Assembly: GCA_016936395.1 (NCBI GenBank)
Contig: JAFGXY010000069.1
Coordinates: 1 to 59,106 of the forward strand
From: Paracoccaceae bacterium
GTDB taxonomy: Bacteria; Pseudomonadota; Alphaproteobacteria; Rhodobacterales; Rhodobacteraceae
Length of the DNA: 59,106 nt
Direction: 5' to 3'
Within the stretch, counting starts at the first letter, position 1; each line of letters begins with the position of its first letter. Below, one piece after another: positions 50,791 to 59,106 of the stretch. The position numbers and the translations under genes were made by a program. The notes under the pieces are model-generated. The model saw only the letters and a program-made list of their open reading frames with translations. It was not told the origin of the DNA and ran no database searches.

Positions 50791-52452
50791 ATGGTTGAGC
50801 AAAACAGTCAAGTTCCGTCCGGCGCCCGCCTGCGTGTTCCGCTACCCGACCTGTGGACGGTGGGGGCCTTTGGCATTGCGCTGGTGGTGCTGGCCCCGAT
50901 GGTGTCGGTTTTGTGGATCGCCTTTCACCCCACCGAAAACATCTGGCCGCATCTGCTGGCCACGGTGCTGCCGCGCTATCTGGGCAACACTCTGGCCCTG
51001 ATGCTGGGGGTGGCGGCGCTGACGGCCACAGTGGGCACCGGGGCGGCCTGGCTGACCACGATGTATCGCTTTCCGGGCCGAAGCTGGCTGGACTATGCCC
51101 TGCTGTTTCCGCTGGCGATTCCGGCCTATGTCGGGGCCTATGCGCTGGTCGATTTCCTGCAATACGCAGGCCCGGTGCAAAGCGGCCTGCGCGATCTGAT
51201 GGGCTGGACCAGCGCGCGCGACTACTGGTTTCCGCAGGTCCGCACGCTGTGGCTAGCGATCGTAGTGCTGTCGGCGGCGCTGTACCCATACGTTTACCTT
51301 TTGGCACGGGCGGCGTTTCGCGAACAGTCGGGCTGTTCGTATGAGGTGGCCCGCGCCTTGGGCTGTGGCCCGTGGGGGCTGTTTGCCCGCGTCGGCCTGC
51401 CTTTGGCGCGGCCTGCGATTGCGGTCGGCGTGGCGCTGGCGCTGATGGAGACGGTGGCCGATTACGGAACGGTGCAGCACTTCGGCGTGCAGACGCTGAC
51501 CACCGGCATCTTTTCCACCTGGCTGAACGGCAACAACGCGGGCGGTGCGGCACAGATCGCCGGTGTGGTGCTGGCGCTGATCCTGCTGTTGGTCGGGATG
51601 GAGCGGATCAGCCGCCGCAACGCCCGCTTTCACCGCCAAAGCCGCGCCTCGCGCCCGGTCGAGGCTGCCCCGTTGCACGGGCTGTCGGCGTGGCTGGCCT
51701 TTGGCCTGTGCCTGCTGCCCTTCGCGCTGGGCTTCATTCTGCCGGTCGCGGTGATGGGCTGGCACGCGCTGCGGCGGCCCGAGGTCTGGCTGGCCCCCGG
51801 TCTGGGCGACGCCTTTCGCAACACGGTGGTCACCGGTGGGGCAGCGGCGGTGCTGACCGTGGGGGCGGCGATCTTTCTGGTCTATGGCGTGCGGATGGCG
51901 CAGCACCGCGCCGCGCGCTGGATCCTGCCCCTGACCACGCTGGGCTATGCCGCACCGGGTGCCGTGCTGGCGGTGGGCATCCTGATTCCGCTGGCGGGGG
52001 TCGATCACCAACTGGCCGATGCCATTCTGGCGCTCACCGGCCATGACCCCGGCCTGCTGTTGACCGGCACCGCCGTTGCACTGGTGCTGGCCTATGCCGT
52101 GCGGTTTTTCGGGGTGGCGCAAGGCGCGGTGGATGCCGCTTTCGGGCGCATTTCGCCCTCCTTGCCGATGGCGGCACGGTCCTTGGGGCGCACGCCGGGC
52201 GGGGTCTTGCGGGCGGTGCATCTGCCCTTGATGCGGGCTTCGGTTGCCACGGCGCTGCTGCTGGTGTTTGTCGATTGCGTCAAGGAACTGCCCGCCACGC
52301 TGTTGCTGCGCCCGTTCAACTACAACACCTTGTCAACGCGGGTGTTTGAACTTGCCAGTCTTGAGCGTCTGGGCGAGGCTGCCCCCGCCGCGCTGATGGT
52401 GATGGCGGTGGGCCTGACCGCCGTGGCGCTGCTGGCCCGCGCCAACCGCTAA
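50791..52452 (+). CDS. FbpB-like ABC transporter permease (two fused halves)
   Basis: This 553-aa protein has about twelve membrane segments in two halves, each with an EAA-type loop (YEVARALGCGPWGLFAR near residue 190 and PMAARSLGRTPGGVLR near 470). It is similar in layout to FbpB/AfuB ferric-iron permeases. Neither the binding protein nor the ATPase is adjacent, which is unusual for this class. GAGG precedes the ATG. Its substrate could be ferric iron, another metal, or a small organic molecule; only membership in the family is supported. Confidence 0.82.
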   Translation: MVEQNSQVPSGARLRVPLPDLWTVGAFGIALVVLAPMVSVLWIAFHPTENIWPHLLATVLPRYLGNTLALMLGVAALTATVGTGAAWLTTMYRFPGRSWLDYALLFPLAIPAYVGAYALVDFLQYAGPVQSGLRDLMGWTSARDYWFPQVRTLWLAIVVLSAALYPYVYLLARAAFREQSGCSYEVARALGCGPWGLFARVGLPLARPAIAVGVALALMETVADYGTVQHFGVQTLTTGIFSTWLNGNNAGGAAQIAGVVLALILLLVGMERISRRNARFHRQSRASRPVEAAPLHGLSAWLAFGLCLLPFALGFILPVAVMGWHALRRPEVWLAPGLGDAFRNTVVTGGAAAVLTVGAAIFLVYGVRMAQHRAARWILPLTTLGYAAPGAVLAVGILIPLAGVDHQLADAILALTGHDPGLLLTGTAVALVLAYAVRFFGVAQGAVDAAFGRISPSLPMAARSLGRTPGGVLRAVHLPLMRASVATALLLVFVDCVKELPATLLLRPFNYNTLSTRVFELASLERLGEAAPAALMVMAVGLTAVALLARANR

Positions 52453-52484
52453 GCGTTGAAAACCGGCCCTGCACGGGAGGCGAT

Positions 52485-53165
52485 GTGGAAAACAAGCCCA
52501 AGTCGGACCCCGACAAGATGGTGCCCCCCGCTGGCGCGGCAGCGGCGCGGCTGACCCAGAACCCGCATGCGCTGCGCGAGGGCCGCGAAAAGAACCTTGA
52601 GGTGGCCATCGGCCATCAGGTCCGCGAACTGCGCAAGCGTCAGCGGATGACCGGGGCCGATCTGGCCGCGCAAACCGGGCTGTCGGTGGGGATGCTGTCA
52701 AAAATCGAAAACGGCGTGATCTCGCCGTCGCTGACCACGATCCAGACCCTTGCCCATGCCCTGCGCGTGCCCTTGGTGCAGTTGTTTTCCGGCTATGACG
52801 AGCCGCGCGGGGCGATGCATGTCAAGGCAGGTGCGGCGCTGGAAACCCCGCGCGCCGGCACCCGCGCCGGCCACCAGTATCATCTGCTGGGCCATATCGG
52901 GTCGAACAACTCGGGCGTGGTGGTCGAGCCCTATCTGATCGTGCTGACCACCGAAAGCGACCGCTTTCCAACCTTTCAGCACGAAGGCATCGAGGTGCTT
53001 TACATGCTTGAGGGTCGGGTCGGCTATCGGCACGGCGATCAGGTCTATGATCTGGAGCCGGGCGACAGTCTGGTGTTCGATGCCGATTCTCCGCATGGGC
53101 CGCAAGAGCTGAAGATCCTGCCCGCCAGATACCTGTCGATCATTTGCTATCCGCAAGCGAAGTGA
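52485..53165 (+). CDS. XRE-family regulator with C-terminal cupin domain
   Basis: This 226-aa protein has a helix-turn-helix (about residues 41-100: IGHQVRELRKRQRMTGADLA and LSKIENGVISPSL) and a C-terminal cupin domain (about 150-222: HEGIEVLYMLEGRVGYRHGD, LEPGDSLVFDADSPHGPQ) that may sense a small ligand. The start is GTG with GGGAGG 4 nt upstream. It is followed after 157 bp by mgsA, so it is the likely regulator of the N-methylglutamate operon; a dyad lies just downstream of its stop codon. Confidence 0.9.
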   Translation: MENKPKSDPDKMVPPAGAAAARLTQNPHALREGREKNLEVAIGHQVRELRKRQRMTGADLAAQTGLSVGMLSKIENGVISPSLTTIQTLAHALRVPLVQLFSGYDEPRGAMHVKAGAALETPRAGTRAGHQYHLLGHIGSNNSGVVVEPYLIVLTTESDRFPTFQHEGIEVLYMLEGRVGYRHGDQVYDLEPGDSLVFDADSPHGPQELKILPARYLSIICYPQAK

Positions 53166-53173
53166 TCATTGCC

Positions 53174-53188
53174 GCCTAAAATATAGGC
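53174..53188. promoter_or_regulatory. Short dyad between the XRE-cupin gene and mgsA, possible operator
   Basis: GCCTAAAATATAGGC is a perfect 5-bp inverted repeat (GCCTA/TAGGC) with a 5-bp A/T centre, 135 bp before mgsA and 9 bp after the regulator stop. It could be the binding site of the XRE-cupin protein. The stem is too short and lacks a T-run for a terminator. Nothing else stands out in 53166-53322. Confidence 0.3.
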
Positions 53189-53322
53189 ATTTCTGGCCCG
53201 GGTTCCGGTCGGCATCTCCTCTGTGCAGACGATTTGCCCGTCCTCGGAAAATCGCCCTATCAGGCAACAATGTTTCCCTGCAATAAACCTCTGAACAGCC
53301 TTGCGCGGAACGGAGAGCTTGA

Positions 53323-54210
53323 ATGTGTGGCATCGTTGGCCTTTTCCTGAAGACCGAAGCCCTGCACCCGCGTTTGGGTGATCTGCTGACCGACATGCTG
53401 ATCACCCTGACCGACCGTGGCCCCGACAGTGCCGGGATCGCGATTTACGGCGATGCGGATGGCGGCCTGAAAATGACGGTGCAATCCGACACCCCGGCGC
53501 AGACCTTTGCCGGGCTGCAAGACGCGCTGGAGGCCGCGCTTGGCCAGAAGGTCGGCGTCCGGGTGATCGACACCCATGCCGTGCTGTCGCTGCCCGCAGA
53601 CAGCGGGGATGCCGCGCGGGCCTTCATGGCCGCGCGTGGCATCAGGGTGATGGGCAGCGGCGAAAGCATGGAGATCTTCAAAGAGGTGGGCCTGCCGCGC
53701 GACGTGGCCGCCCGCTTTGGCCTGCGCCAGATGGCCGGCAGCCATGGCATTGGCCACACCCGCATGGCGACTGAATCCGCCGTCACCACGCTTGGCGCGC
53801 ATCCGTTTTCCACCGGCGATGACCAATGCCTTGTGCACAACGGGTCGCTGTCCAACCACAACGCGATGCGCCGGGTGCTGACCGCCAAGGGCTTTGCCCC
53901 CAAGACCCAGAACGACACCGAGGTGGCGGCCTGCTATATTTCCTCGCGTCTGGCCGAAGGCGCCACGCTGGGGCAGGCGCTGCAAGGCACGCTGAAGGAT
54001 CTGGACGGCTTTTTCACCTTTGTCGTCGGCACCAAGACCGGCTTTGGCGTGGTGCGTGACCCGGTCGCCTGCAAACCCGCCGTGATGGCCGAGACCGAGG
54101 ATTATGTCGCCTTCGGGTCGGAATACCGCGCCCTTGCCAACCTGCCCGGGATCGAGACTGCCCGCGTCTGGGAACCCGAACCCGCCACCGTTTACTTCTG
54201 GGAGCGTTGA
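53323..54210 (+). CDS. mgsA: N-methylglutamate synthase subunit A (class II glutamine amidotransferase-like)
   Basis: This 295-aa protein has the Ntn-type glutaminase fold of GltB/GlxB. It begins MCGIVGLF, so the nucleophile Cys2 becomes N-terminal after Met removal. Family stretches include TDRGPDSAGIAIYGD, GIGHTRMATESAV and LVHNGSLSNHNAMRR. GGAGAG precedes the ATG. MgsABC forms N-methylglutamate synthase, which converts methylamine and glutamate (released from gamma-glutamylmethylamide) to N-methylglutamate. The next gene starts 3 nt after its stop. Confidence 0.88.
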   Translation: MCGIVGLFLKTEALHPRLGDLLTDMLITLTDRGPDSAGIAIYGDADGGLKMTVQSDTPAQTFAGLQDALEAALGQKVGVRVIDTHAVLSLPADSGDAARAFMAARGIRVMGSGESMEIFKEVGLPRDVAARFGLRQMAGSHGIGHTRMATESAVTTLGAHPFSTGDDQCLVHNGSLSNHNAMRRVLTAKGFAPKTQNDTEVAACYISSRLAEGATLGQALQGTLKDLDGFFTFVVGTKTGFGVVRDPVACKPAVMAETEDYVAFGSEYRALANLPGIETARVWEPEPATVYFWER

Positions 54211-54213
54211 GAG

Positions 54214-54897
54214 ATGCAGACCATCGACATGGCCACCACGCCCTTGCGCGAGCTGAACGCGACCTTGCAGGCGCAGGCCAAGCAGACCAACCAGACCGTG
54301 TGGGAAATCGCCAACCCCAAGGGCGCGCATGCCATTGCCGTCGGGCTGGATGCGCCGATCGAGGTCACGGTCAAAGGCTCGACCGGATACTATTGCGCGG
54401 GCATGAACAAGCAGGCCACGGTCAAGGTCACCGGGTCTGCCGGGCCGGGCGTGGCGGAAAACATGATGTCGGGCACCGTGATCATCGACGGCGATGCCAG
54501 CCAATATGCCGGGGCGACCGGGCAGGGCGGCCTCTTGGTGATCAAGGGCAATGCCTCCAGCCGCTGCGGCATTTCGATGAAGGGCATCGACATCGTGGTG
54601 TTTGGCAACATCGGCCACATGTCGGCCTTCATGGCGCAATCGGGCAATCTGGTGGTGCTGGGGGATGCAGGCGAGGCGCTGGGCGACAGCCTCTATGAAG
54701 CCCGCCTGTTCGTGCGCGGGTCGGTCAAATCGCTGGGTGCCGATTGCATCGAGAAAGAGATGCGGCCCGAACACATCGCCATTCTGCAAGACCTGCTGGA
54801 CCGGTCCGGCGCACCGGCCAAGCCCGAAGAGTTCCGCCGCTATGGCTCGGCCCGGACGCTTTACAATTTCCACGTCGACAACGCAGCGGCCTACTAA
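54214..54897 (+). CDS. mgsB: N-methylglutamate synthase subunit B (GXGXG / GlxC-like)
   Basis: This 227-aa protein is made of the right-handed beta-helix repeats of the GltB C-terminal (GXGXG) domain: CAGMNKQATVKVTGSAGPG, MMSGTVIIDGDASQYAG, GISMKGIDIVVFGNIGHMS and SLYEARLFVRGSVKSLGAD. It bridges the glutaminase and the FMN subunit. The homologous sarcosine/glyoxylate-type gene is called glxC. It lies between mgsA and mgsC with gaps of 3 and 11 nt. Confidence 0.87.
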   Translation: MQTIDMATTPLRELNATLQAQAKQTNQTVWEIANPKGAHAIAVGLDAPIEVTVKGSTGYYCAGMNKQATVKVTGSAGPGVAENMMSGTVIIDGDASQYAGATGQGGLLVIKGNASSRCGISMKGIDIVVFGNIGHMSAFMAQSGNLVVLGDAGEALGDSLYEARLFVRGSVKSLGADCIEKEMRPEHIAILQDLLDRSGAPAKPEEFRRYGSARTLYNFHVDNAAAY

Positions 54898-54908
54898 GGA
54901 TCATCGCA

Positions 54909-56240
54909 ATGGACAGCAAGAAAATCCCGCAGACCGTGCCGCGCCAATCGTGGACATTCTCCAACGAGGTGAACGCCGAAATCCGCCGGGCGGCGGCCAC
55001 CGGCATCTATGATATTCGCGGCGGCGGGGCCAAACGGCGGGTGCCCCACTTTGAAGACCTGTTGTTTCTGGGGGCCTCGATCAGCCGCTATCCGCTGGAA
55101 GGCTACCGCGAGAAATGCGCCACGGACGTGGTGCTGGGTGCGCGCTTTGCGAAAAAGCCGATCCATCTGAAGATTCCGGTGACGATTGCGGGCATGTCCT
55201 TTGGCGCGTTGTCGGCCCCGGCGAAAGAAGCCTTGGGTCGCGGGGCAACGCTGGCCGGCACCTCGACCACCACCGGCGATGGCGGCATGACCGAAGAAGA
55301 GCGCGGCCATTCCGAAACGCTGGTCTATCAATACCTGCCCAGCCGCTATGGCATGAACCCCGACGATCTGCGCCGCGCCGATGCGATTGAAATCGTGGTC
55401 GGGCAGGGCGCAAAGCCCGGCGGCGGCGGCATGCTTCTGGGGCAAAAAATCACCGACCGCGTGGCCGAGATGCGCAATCTGCCGGTGGGCATCGACCAAC
55501 GCTCGGCCTGCCGCCACCCCGACTGGACCGGGCCGGATGATCTGGAAATCAAGATCCTGGAACTGCGCGAAATCACCGGCTGGGAAAAGCCGATCTATGT
55601 GAAAATCGGCGGCGCGCGGCCCTATTATGACACCGCCCTTGCGGTCAAGGCTGGGGCCGATGTGGTGGTGCTGGATGGCATGCAGGGCGGCACGGCGGCC
55701 ACGCAGGATGTGTTCATCGAACATGTCGGCCAGCCGACCCTTGCCTGTATCCGTCCGGCGGTGAAGGCGCTGCAAGACCTTGGCATGCACCGCACCGTGC
55801 AACTGATCGTGTCGGGCGGAATCCGCACCGGGGCCGATGTGGCCAAGGCGCTGGCTCTGGGGGCGGATGCTGTGGCCATCGGCACGGCGGCGCTGGTGGC
55901 CTTGGGCGACAACGATCCGCATTGGGAAGACGAATACCGCAAGCTGGGCACCACCACGGGGGCCTATGACGACTGGCACGAAGGTCGCGATCCGGCGGGC
56001 ATCACCACGCAAGACCCCGAGCTGATGAAACGGCTTGACCCGATCGAGGGCGGGCGGCGGCTGCGCAACTATCTGGCGGTGCTGACGCTGGAATGCCAGA
56101 CCATCGCGCGGGCCTGCGGCAAAAGCCATGTCCACAACCTTGAACCCGAAGACCTGTGCGCGCTGACCATCGAGGCCGCCGCCATGGCAGGCGTGCCGCT
56201 GGCGGGCACCGACTGGATCCCCGGCAAGACCGGCTTTTGA
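54909..56240 (+). CDS. mgsC: N-methylglutamate synthase subunit C (FMN-binding GltB-like)
   Basis: This 443-aa protein is an FMN-dependent glutamate-synthase-like barrel: PVTIAGMSFGALSAPAKEAL (about residues 90-109), GQGAKPGGGGMLLGQKI, IYVKIGGARPYYD, VVLDGMQGGTAATQDVF and LIVSGGIRTGADVAKALALG. It catalyses the transfer of the N-methylamine group. The ATG giving MDSKKIPQTV is chosen as the first after the mgsB stop. It is followed after 67 bp by gmaS. Confidence 0.88.
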   Translation: MDSKKIPQTVPRQSWTFSNEVNAEIRRAAATGIYDIRGGGAKRRVPHFEDLLFLGASISRYPLEGYREKCATDVVLGARFAKKPIHLKIPVTIAGMSFGALSAPAKEALGRGATLAGTSTTTGDGGMTEEERGHSETLVYQYLPSRYGMNPDDLRRADAIEIVVGQGAKPGGGGMLLGQKITDRVAEMRNLPVGIDQRSACRHPDWTGPDDLEIKILELREITGWEKPIYVKIGGARPYYDTALAVKAGADVVVLDGMQGGTAATQDVFIEHVGQPTLACIRPAVKALQDLGMHRTVQLIVSGGIRTGADVAKALALGADAVAIGTAALVALGDNDPHWEDEYRKLGTTTGAYDDWHEGRDPAGITTQDPELMKRLDPIEGGRRLRNYLAVLTLECQTIARACGKSHVHNLEPEDLCALTIEAAAMAGVPLAGTDWIPGKTGF

Positions 56241-56307
56241 CACCCGCGCGATGGGCGGGGCGCTGGACCCCGGCCATGATCGTGCCTTTCTCAACAGGGA
56301 AAACGCC

Positions 56308-57615
56308 ATGACCGACCTCGCCGCCTTTGCCCGCGAATACGGCATCAAGTATTTCATGATCTCCTACACCGACCTGTTCGGCGCACAGCGGGCCAAGCTG
56401 GTGCCGTCGCAGGCAATTGCCGACATGCAGTCGGACGGCGCGGGCTTTGCCGGATTTGCCACATGGCTGGACCTGACGCCCGCGCATCCCGACATGCTGG
56501 CGGTGCCCGACGCGCCTTCGGCCCTTCAACTGCCGTGGAAAAAGGATGTGGCCTGGGTCGCGTCCAACTGCGTGATGTCGGGCGGCGGGCCGCTGGATCA
56601 GGCCCCGCGCAACGTGCTGGGCCGGTTGGTGGCTGACGCAGCCGACATGGGGCTGACGGTCAAGACCGGGGTCGAGCCCGAGTTTTTTCTGCTGACCCCC
56701 GATGGCAGCACCATCTCGGACCCCGCCGATACGGCGGTCAAGCCCTGCTATGACCAGCAAGCCGTGATGCGCCGCTATGACGTGATCGCCGAGATTTGCG
56801 ACCATATGCTGGAATTGGGCTGGGAACCCTATCAGAACGACCATGAAGACGCCAATGGCCAGTTCGAGATGAACTGGAAATACGACTCTGCCATGGCCAC
56901 GGCGGACAAGCATTCGTTCTTCAAGTTCATGGTGCGGTCCGTGGCCGAAAAGCACGGGCTGCGTGCCACCTTCATGCCAAAGCCGTTCATGGGCCTGACC
57001 GGCAATGGCTGCCATGTCCATATCTCGGTCTGGGATGCCGCCACCGGCAAAAATGCATTCGCCGATGACGCCAAGGAACTGGGCCTGTCCGACCAGGGCC
57101 GGCATTTTCTGGGCGGCATCATGAAACATGCCTCGGCCTTGGCGGTGATCACCAACCCCACGGTGAACAGCTACAAGCGGATCAATGCGCCGCGCACGGT
57201 GTCGGGCGCGACATGGGCGCCCAATACCGTGACATGGACCGGCAACAACCGCACCCATATGGTGCGGGTGCCCGGTCCGGGCCGGTTTGAATTGCGCCTG
57301 CCCGATGGCGCGGCGAACCCCTACTTGCTGCAAGCGGTGGTAATTGCCGCCGGTCTGTCAGGGTTGCGCAGCAAGGCCGACCCCGGCCCGCGCCATGACA
57401 TTGACATGTATGCCGAAGGCCATACCGTGACCAATGCCCCGCGCCTGCCCTTGAACCTGCTGGACGCCATTCGCGCCTATGACGCTGATCCCGACTTGAA
57501 AGCCGCGATGGGCGAGGCATTTTCCACTGCATACCTGAAGCTGAAGACCCAGGATTGGCACGCCTATACCTCGCACCTGTCGCAATGGGAGCGGGACACC
57601 ACGCTGGATATCTGA
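56308..57615 (+). CDS. gmaS: Gamma-glutamylmethylamide synthetase (type III glutamine synthetase-like)
   Basis: This 435-aa enzyme ligates methylamine to glutamate with ATP, the first step of the N-methylglutamate pathway. It has the glutamine-synthetase fold: VEPEFFLLTPDG near residue 125, NDHEDANGQFEMNW (metal ligands), FMPKPFMGLTGNGCHVHIS (about 220-238), and NRTHMVRVPGPGRFELRLPDG. AGGGA precedes the ATG. It could be mistaken for glutamine synthetase GlnT; placement with mgsABC and mgd genes decides for GmaS. Confidence 0.88.
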   Translation: MTDLAAFAREYGIKYFMISYTDLFGAQRAKLVPSQAIADMQSDGAGFAGFATWLDLTPAHPDMLAVPDAPSALQLPWKKDVAWVASNCVMSGGGPLDQAPRNVLGRLVADAADMGLTVKTGVEPEFFLLTPDGSTISDPADTAVKPCYDQQAVMRRYDVIAEICDHMLELGWEPYQNDHEDANGQFEMNWKYDSAMATADKHSFFKFMVRSVAEKHGLRATFMPKPFMGLTGNGCHVHISVWDAATGKNAFADDAKELGLSDQGRHFLGGIMKHASALAVITNPTVNSYKRINAPRTVSGATWAPNTVTWTGNNRTHMVRVPGPGRFELRLPDGAANPYLLQAVVIAAGLSGLRSKADPGPRHDIDMYAEGHTVTNAPRLPLNLLDAIRAYDADPDLKAAMGEAFSTAYLKLKTQDWHAYTSHLSQWERDTTLDI

Positions 57616-57616
57616 C

Positions 57617-58867
57617 ATGCGCTTTTCCGCTTTCCGCGTGATCAAGGAAGCCCTGACCGGCCACAAGGGCTGGCAGCCGCTGTGGCGCAACCCTGACCCG
57701 CAGCCTGCCTATGATTTCGTCATCGTCGGTGGTGGCGGGCATGGCCTTGCCACGGCCTATTACCTGTCCACCACCTTTGCCAAAGCGCGGATTGCCGTGC
57801 TGGAAAAGGGCTGGCTGGGGCAGGGCAACATTGGCCGCAACACCACGATCATCCGCTCGAACTACCTGCTGCCGGGCAACCAGCCGTTCTACGAGTTTTC
57901 GATGAAACTGTGGGAGGGGTTGGAGCAAGCCTTCAACTTCAATGCCATGGTCAGCCAGCGCGGCATCGTGAACCTGTTTCACAGTGACGGGCAGCGCGAC
58001 GCCTATCGGCGGCGCGGCAATGCGGTGCTGCTGTCGGGGGCCGATGCCGAACTGCTGGACCGCGATCAGGTGCGCGCGATGATCCCGTTCCTGAACTTTG
58101 ACAACGCGCGCTTTCCGATCAAGGGCGGTCTGTTGCAACGCCGGGCGGGCACCGCGCGGCATGATGGCGTGGCCTGGGGCTATGCGCGCGGGGCCGATCT
58201 GGCGGGCGTCGATCTGATCCAGAACTGTGAAGTCACCGGCTTTCGCATCACGGATGGCCGGGTGCAGGGGGTGGATACCACGCGCGGCTTTATCGGCGCG
58301 GGCAAGGTCGGGGTCGCGGTGGCGGGCATGACCAGTCAGGTGATGGCGATGGCGGGCCTGCGCCTGCCGATCGAAAGCCATGTGTTGCAAGCCTTTGTCT
58401 CTGAGGGGTTGAAGCCGACCATTCCCGGCGTGATCACCTTTGGCGCGGGACATTTCTATATCAGCCAGACCGACAGGGGCGGTCTGGTGTTCGGCGGTGA
58501 TATCGACGGCTACAATTCCTATGCCCAACGCGGCAACATGGCCGTGATCGAGGACGTGGCCGAAGGCGGCATGGCCTTGATGCCGATGATCGGACGGGCG
58601 CGGCTGTTGCGCATCTGGGGCGGCATCATGGACATGTCGATGGATGGCTCGCCGATCATTGACCGCACGCCGGTTGACGGGCTCTATCTGAACGCGGGCT
58701 GGTGCTATGGCGGGTTCAAGGCGACGCCCGCTTCGGGCTATGCCTTTGCGCATCTCATGGCGACCGAAACCCCGCATGACACCGCCCGCGCCTTCCGGCT
58801 GAACCGTTTTGCCACGGGCCATGTCATCGACGAAAAGGGCGCAGGCGCCCAACCCAACCTTCATTGA
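57617..58867 (+). CDS. mgdA: N-methylglutamate dehydrogenase subunit A (SoxB-like, FAD)
   Basis: This 416-aa flavoprotein is like the beta subunit of heterotetrameric sarcosine oxidase. The FAD dinucleotide site is DFVIVGGGGHGLATAYYL (about residues 33-50). Other family stretches are WLGQGNIGRNTTIIRSNY and LYLNAGWCYGGFKATPASG near the C-terminus. The dehydrogenase oxidises N-methylglutamate to glutamate and formaldehyde bound to tetrahydrofolate. It starts 1 nt after the gmaS stop. Confidence 0.87.
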   Translation: MRFSAFRVIKEALTGHKGWQPLWRNPDPQPAYDFVIVGGGGHGLATAYYLSTTFAKARIAVLEKGWLGQGNIGRNTTIIRSNYLLPGNQPFYEFSMKLWEGLEQAFNFNAMVSQRGIVNLFHSDGQRDAYRRRGNAVLLSGADAELLDRDQVRAMIPFLNFDNARFPIKGGLLQRRAGTARHDGVAWGYARGADLAGVDLIQNCEVTGFRITDGRVQGVDTTRGFIGAGKVGVAVAGMTSQVMAMAGLRLPIESHVLQAFVSEGLKPTIPGVITFGAGHFYISQTDRGGLVFGGDIDGYNSYAQRGNMAVIEDVAEGGMALMPMIGRARLLRIWGGIMDMSMDGSPIIDRTPVDGLYLNAGWCYGGFKATPASGYAFAHLMATETPHDTARAFRLNRFATGHVIDEKGAGAQPNLH

Positions 58868-58895
58868 CGCGCATTCTGCACCAAAAGGCACCCAA

Positions 58896-59106
58896 ATGCT
58901 GATCCCCCATCCGCTGCTTGGCCCGCGCGACGCGCAAGAGTTCACCTATCTGGGCGACGCCAGCCTGCTGGCCCGACCCGACGGTCTGGCCGAAGGCGCG
59001 CAAGCGGCGTTTCACGACTATGTCTATCTGCGCGACAACCCGGCGGGGGTGCACCGCGAGTTGTGGTATCACGAACAGGGCGACCGCAGTTGGGTGGTGG
59101 TCATCC
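58896..59106 (+). CDS. mgdB: N-methylglutamate dehydrogenase subunit B (SoxD-like), 5' end only
   Basis: Only the first 70 codons are in the window; it runs off the right edge. The opening MLIPHPLLGPRDAQEFTYLG and AAFHDYVYLRDNPAGVHREL matches the small SoxD-type delta subunit of sarcosine oxidase, a zinc-binding protein. AAAGG precedes the ATG, 28 nt after the mgdA stop. mgdC (SoxA-like) and mgdD (SoxG-like) are expected next outside the window. Confidence 0.85.
   Translation, partial: MLIPHPLLGPRDAQEFTYLGDASLLARPDGLAEGAQAAFHDYVYLRDNPAGVHRELWYHEQGDRSWVVVI

Noticed and set aside
53323..58867. Glyoxylate/sarcosine-type glxBCD plus glnT plus soxB assignment
   Set aside because: The combination and order with a GlnIII-like synthetase and SoxB/SoxD-like subunits fits the N-methylglutamate pathway better, although single genes would be labelled glx, glnT or sox by similarity alone.
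1..59106. CRISPR array, prophage, transposon or insertion sequence
   Set aside because: No regularly spaced repeats, transposase, integrase or terminal inverted repeats were noticed in the window.

Overview
The window is about 59 kb of GC-rich DNA from an alphaproteobacterium, most likely a member of the Rhodobacterales (Rhodobacteraceae or Roseobacteraceae). Grounds for this are the NDUFA12 complex I subunit, the neighbourhood NDUFA12 - mlaD - DUF2155 - (aat, accC, accB), small proteins of families DUF1178, DUF3572, DUF983 and DUF2155, an N-methylglutamate methylamine cluster, and an SOS box of the alphaproteobacterial GTTC-N7-GTTC type. I see no rRNA, CRISPR array, prophage, transposase or insertion sequence. 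The genes are tightly packed, with many 4-nt start/stop overlaps.

Left part (1-26 kb). A tRNA-Asn is followed by an MBL-fold hydrolase, a sensor kinase without an adjacent response regulator, and a YnjBCD-type ABC importer. Next come a CDP-alcohol phosphatidyltransferase and a photolyase-like protein whose domains appear permuted. A housekeeping block follows: clpP, clpX, the NDUFA12 subunit, mlaD, a DUF2155 protein, aat, accC and accB. Then come preT/preA (reductive pyrimidine catabolism), a SulP anion transporter, a molybdate operon (modE-modA-modB-modC plus a TauE/SafE-family membrane protein) with a perfect dyad in front of modA, DUF1178, a NUDIX protein, a periplasmic glutathione peroxidase and a histone-deacetylase-fold amidohydrolase.

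Surface-glycan region (26-39 kb). Two transcription units converge at about 34,038. The plus-strand arm is neuB, a GT25 glycosyltransferase, a capsule-synthesis-like protein, a DxD glycosyltransferase, neuC and two tandem GT30 (Kdo-transferase-family) genes. The minus-strand arm is metG, a DxD glycosyltransferase, a CMP-nonulosonate cytidylyltransferase, an SDR and a Gfo/Idh oxidoreductase. Together they would make and activate a sialic-acid-like nonulosonic acid. I recognise no classical sialyltransferase, so the GT30 pair are candidate transferases.

Middle part (39-50 kb). This holds an isolated ImuA-like gene under an SOS box, an aldo/keto reductase, two lipoproteins (one a lipocalin), a NUDIX protein, a DUF983 protein, and a module of EF-hand protein, ECF sigma factor, small membrane protein and CnrX/ZraP-like periplasmic protein. 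A PleD-type diguanylate cyclase is cut by a single in-frame TAG. DUF3572 and HAD phosphatase genes are joined into one frame at a G7 run, probably by a 1-nt deletion. An MttB-family methyltransferase follows.

Right part (50-59 kb). After a protein of unknown function, an FbpB-like permease without partners and an XRE-cupin regulator comes the N-methylglutamate pathway for methylamine: mgsA, mgsB, mgsC, gmaS, mgdA and the start of mgdB. The operon runs off the right edge.
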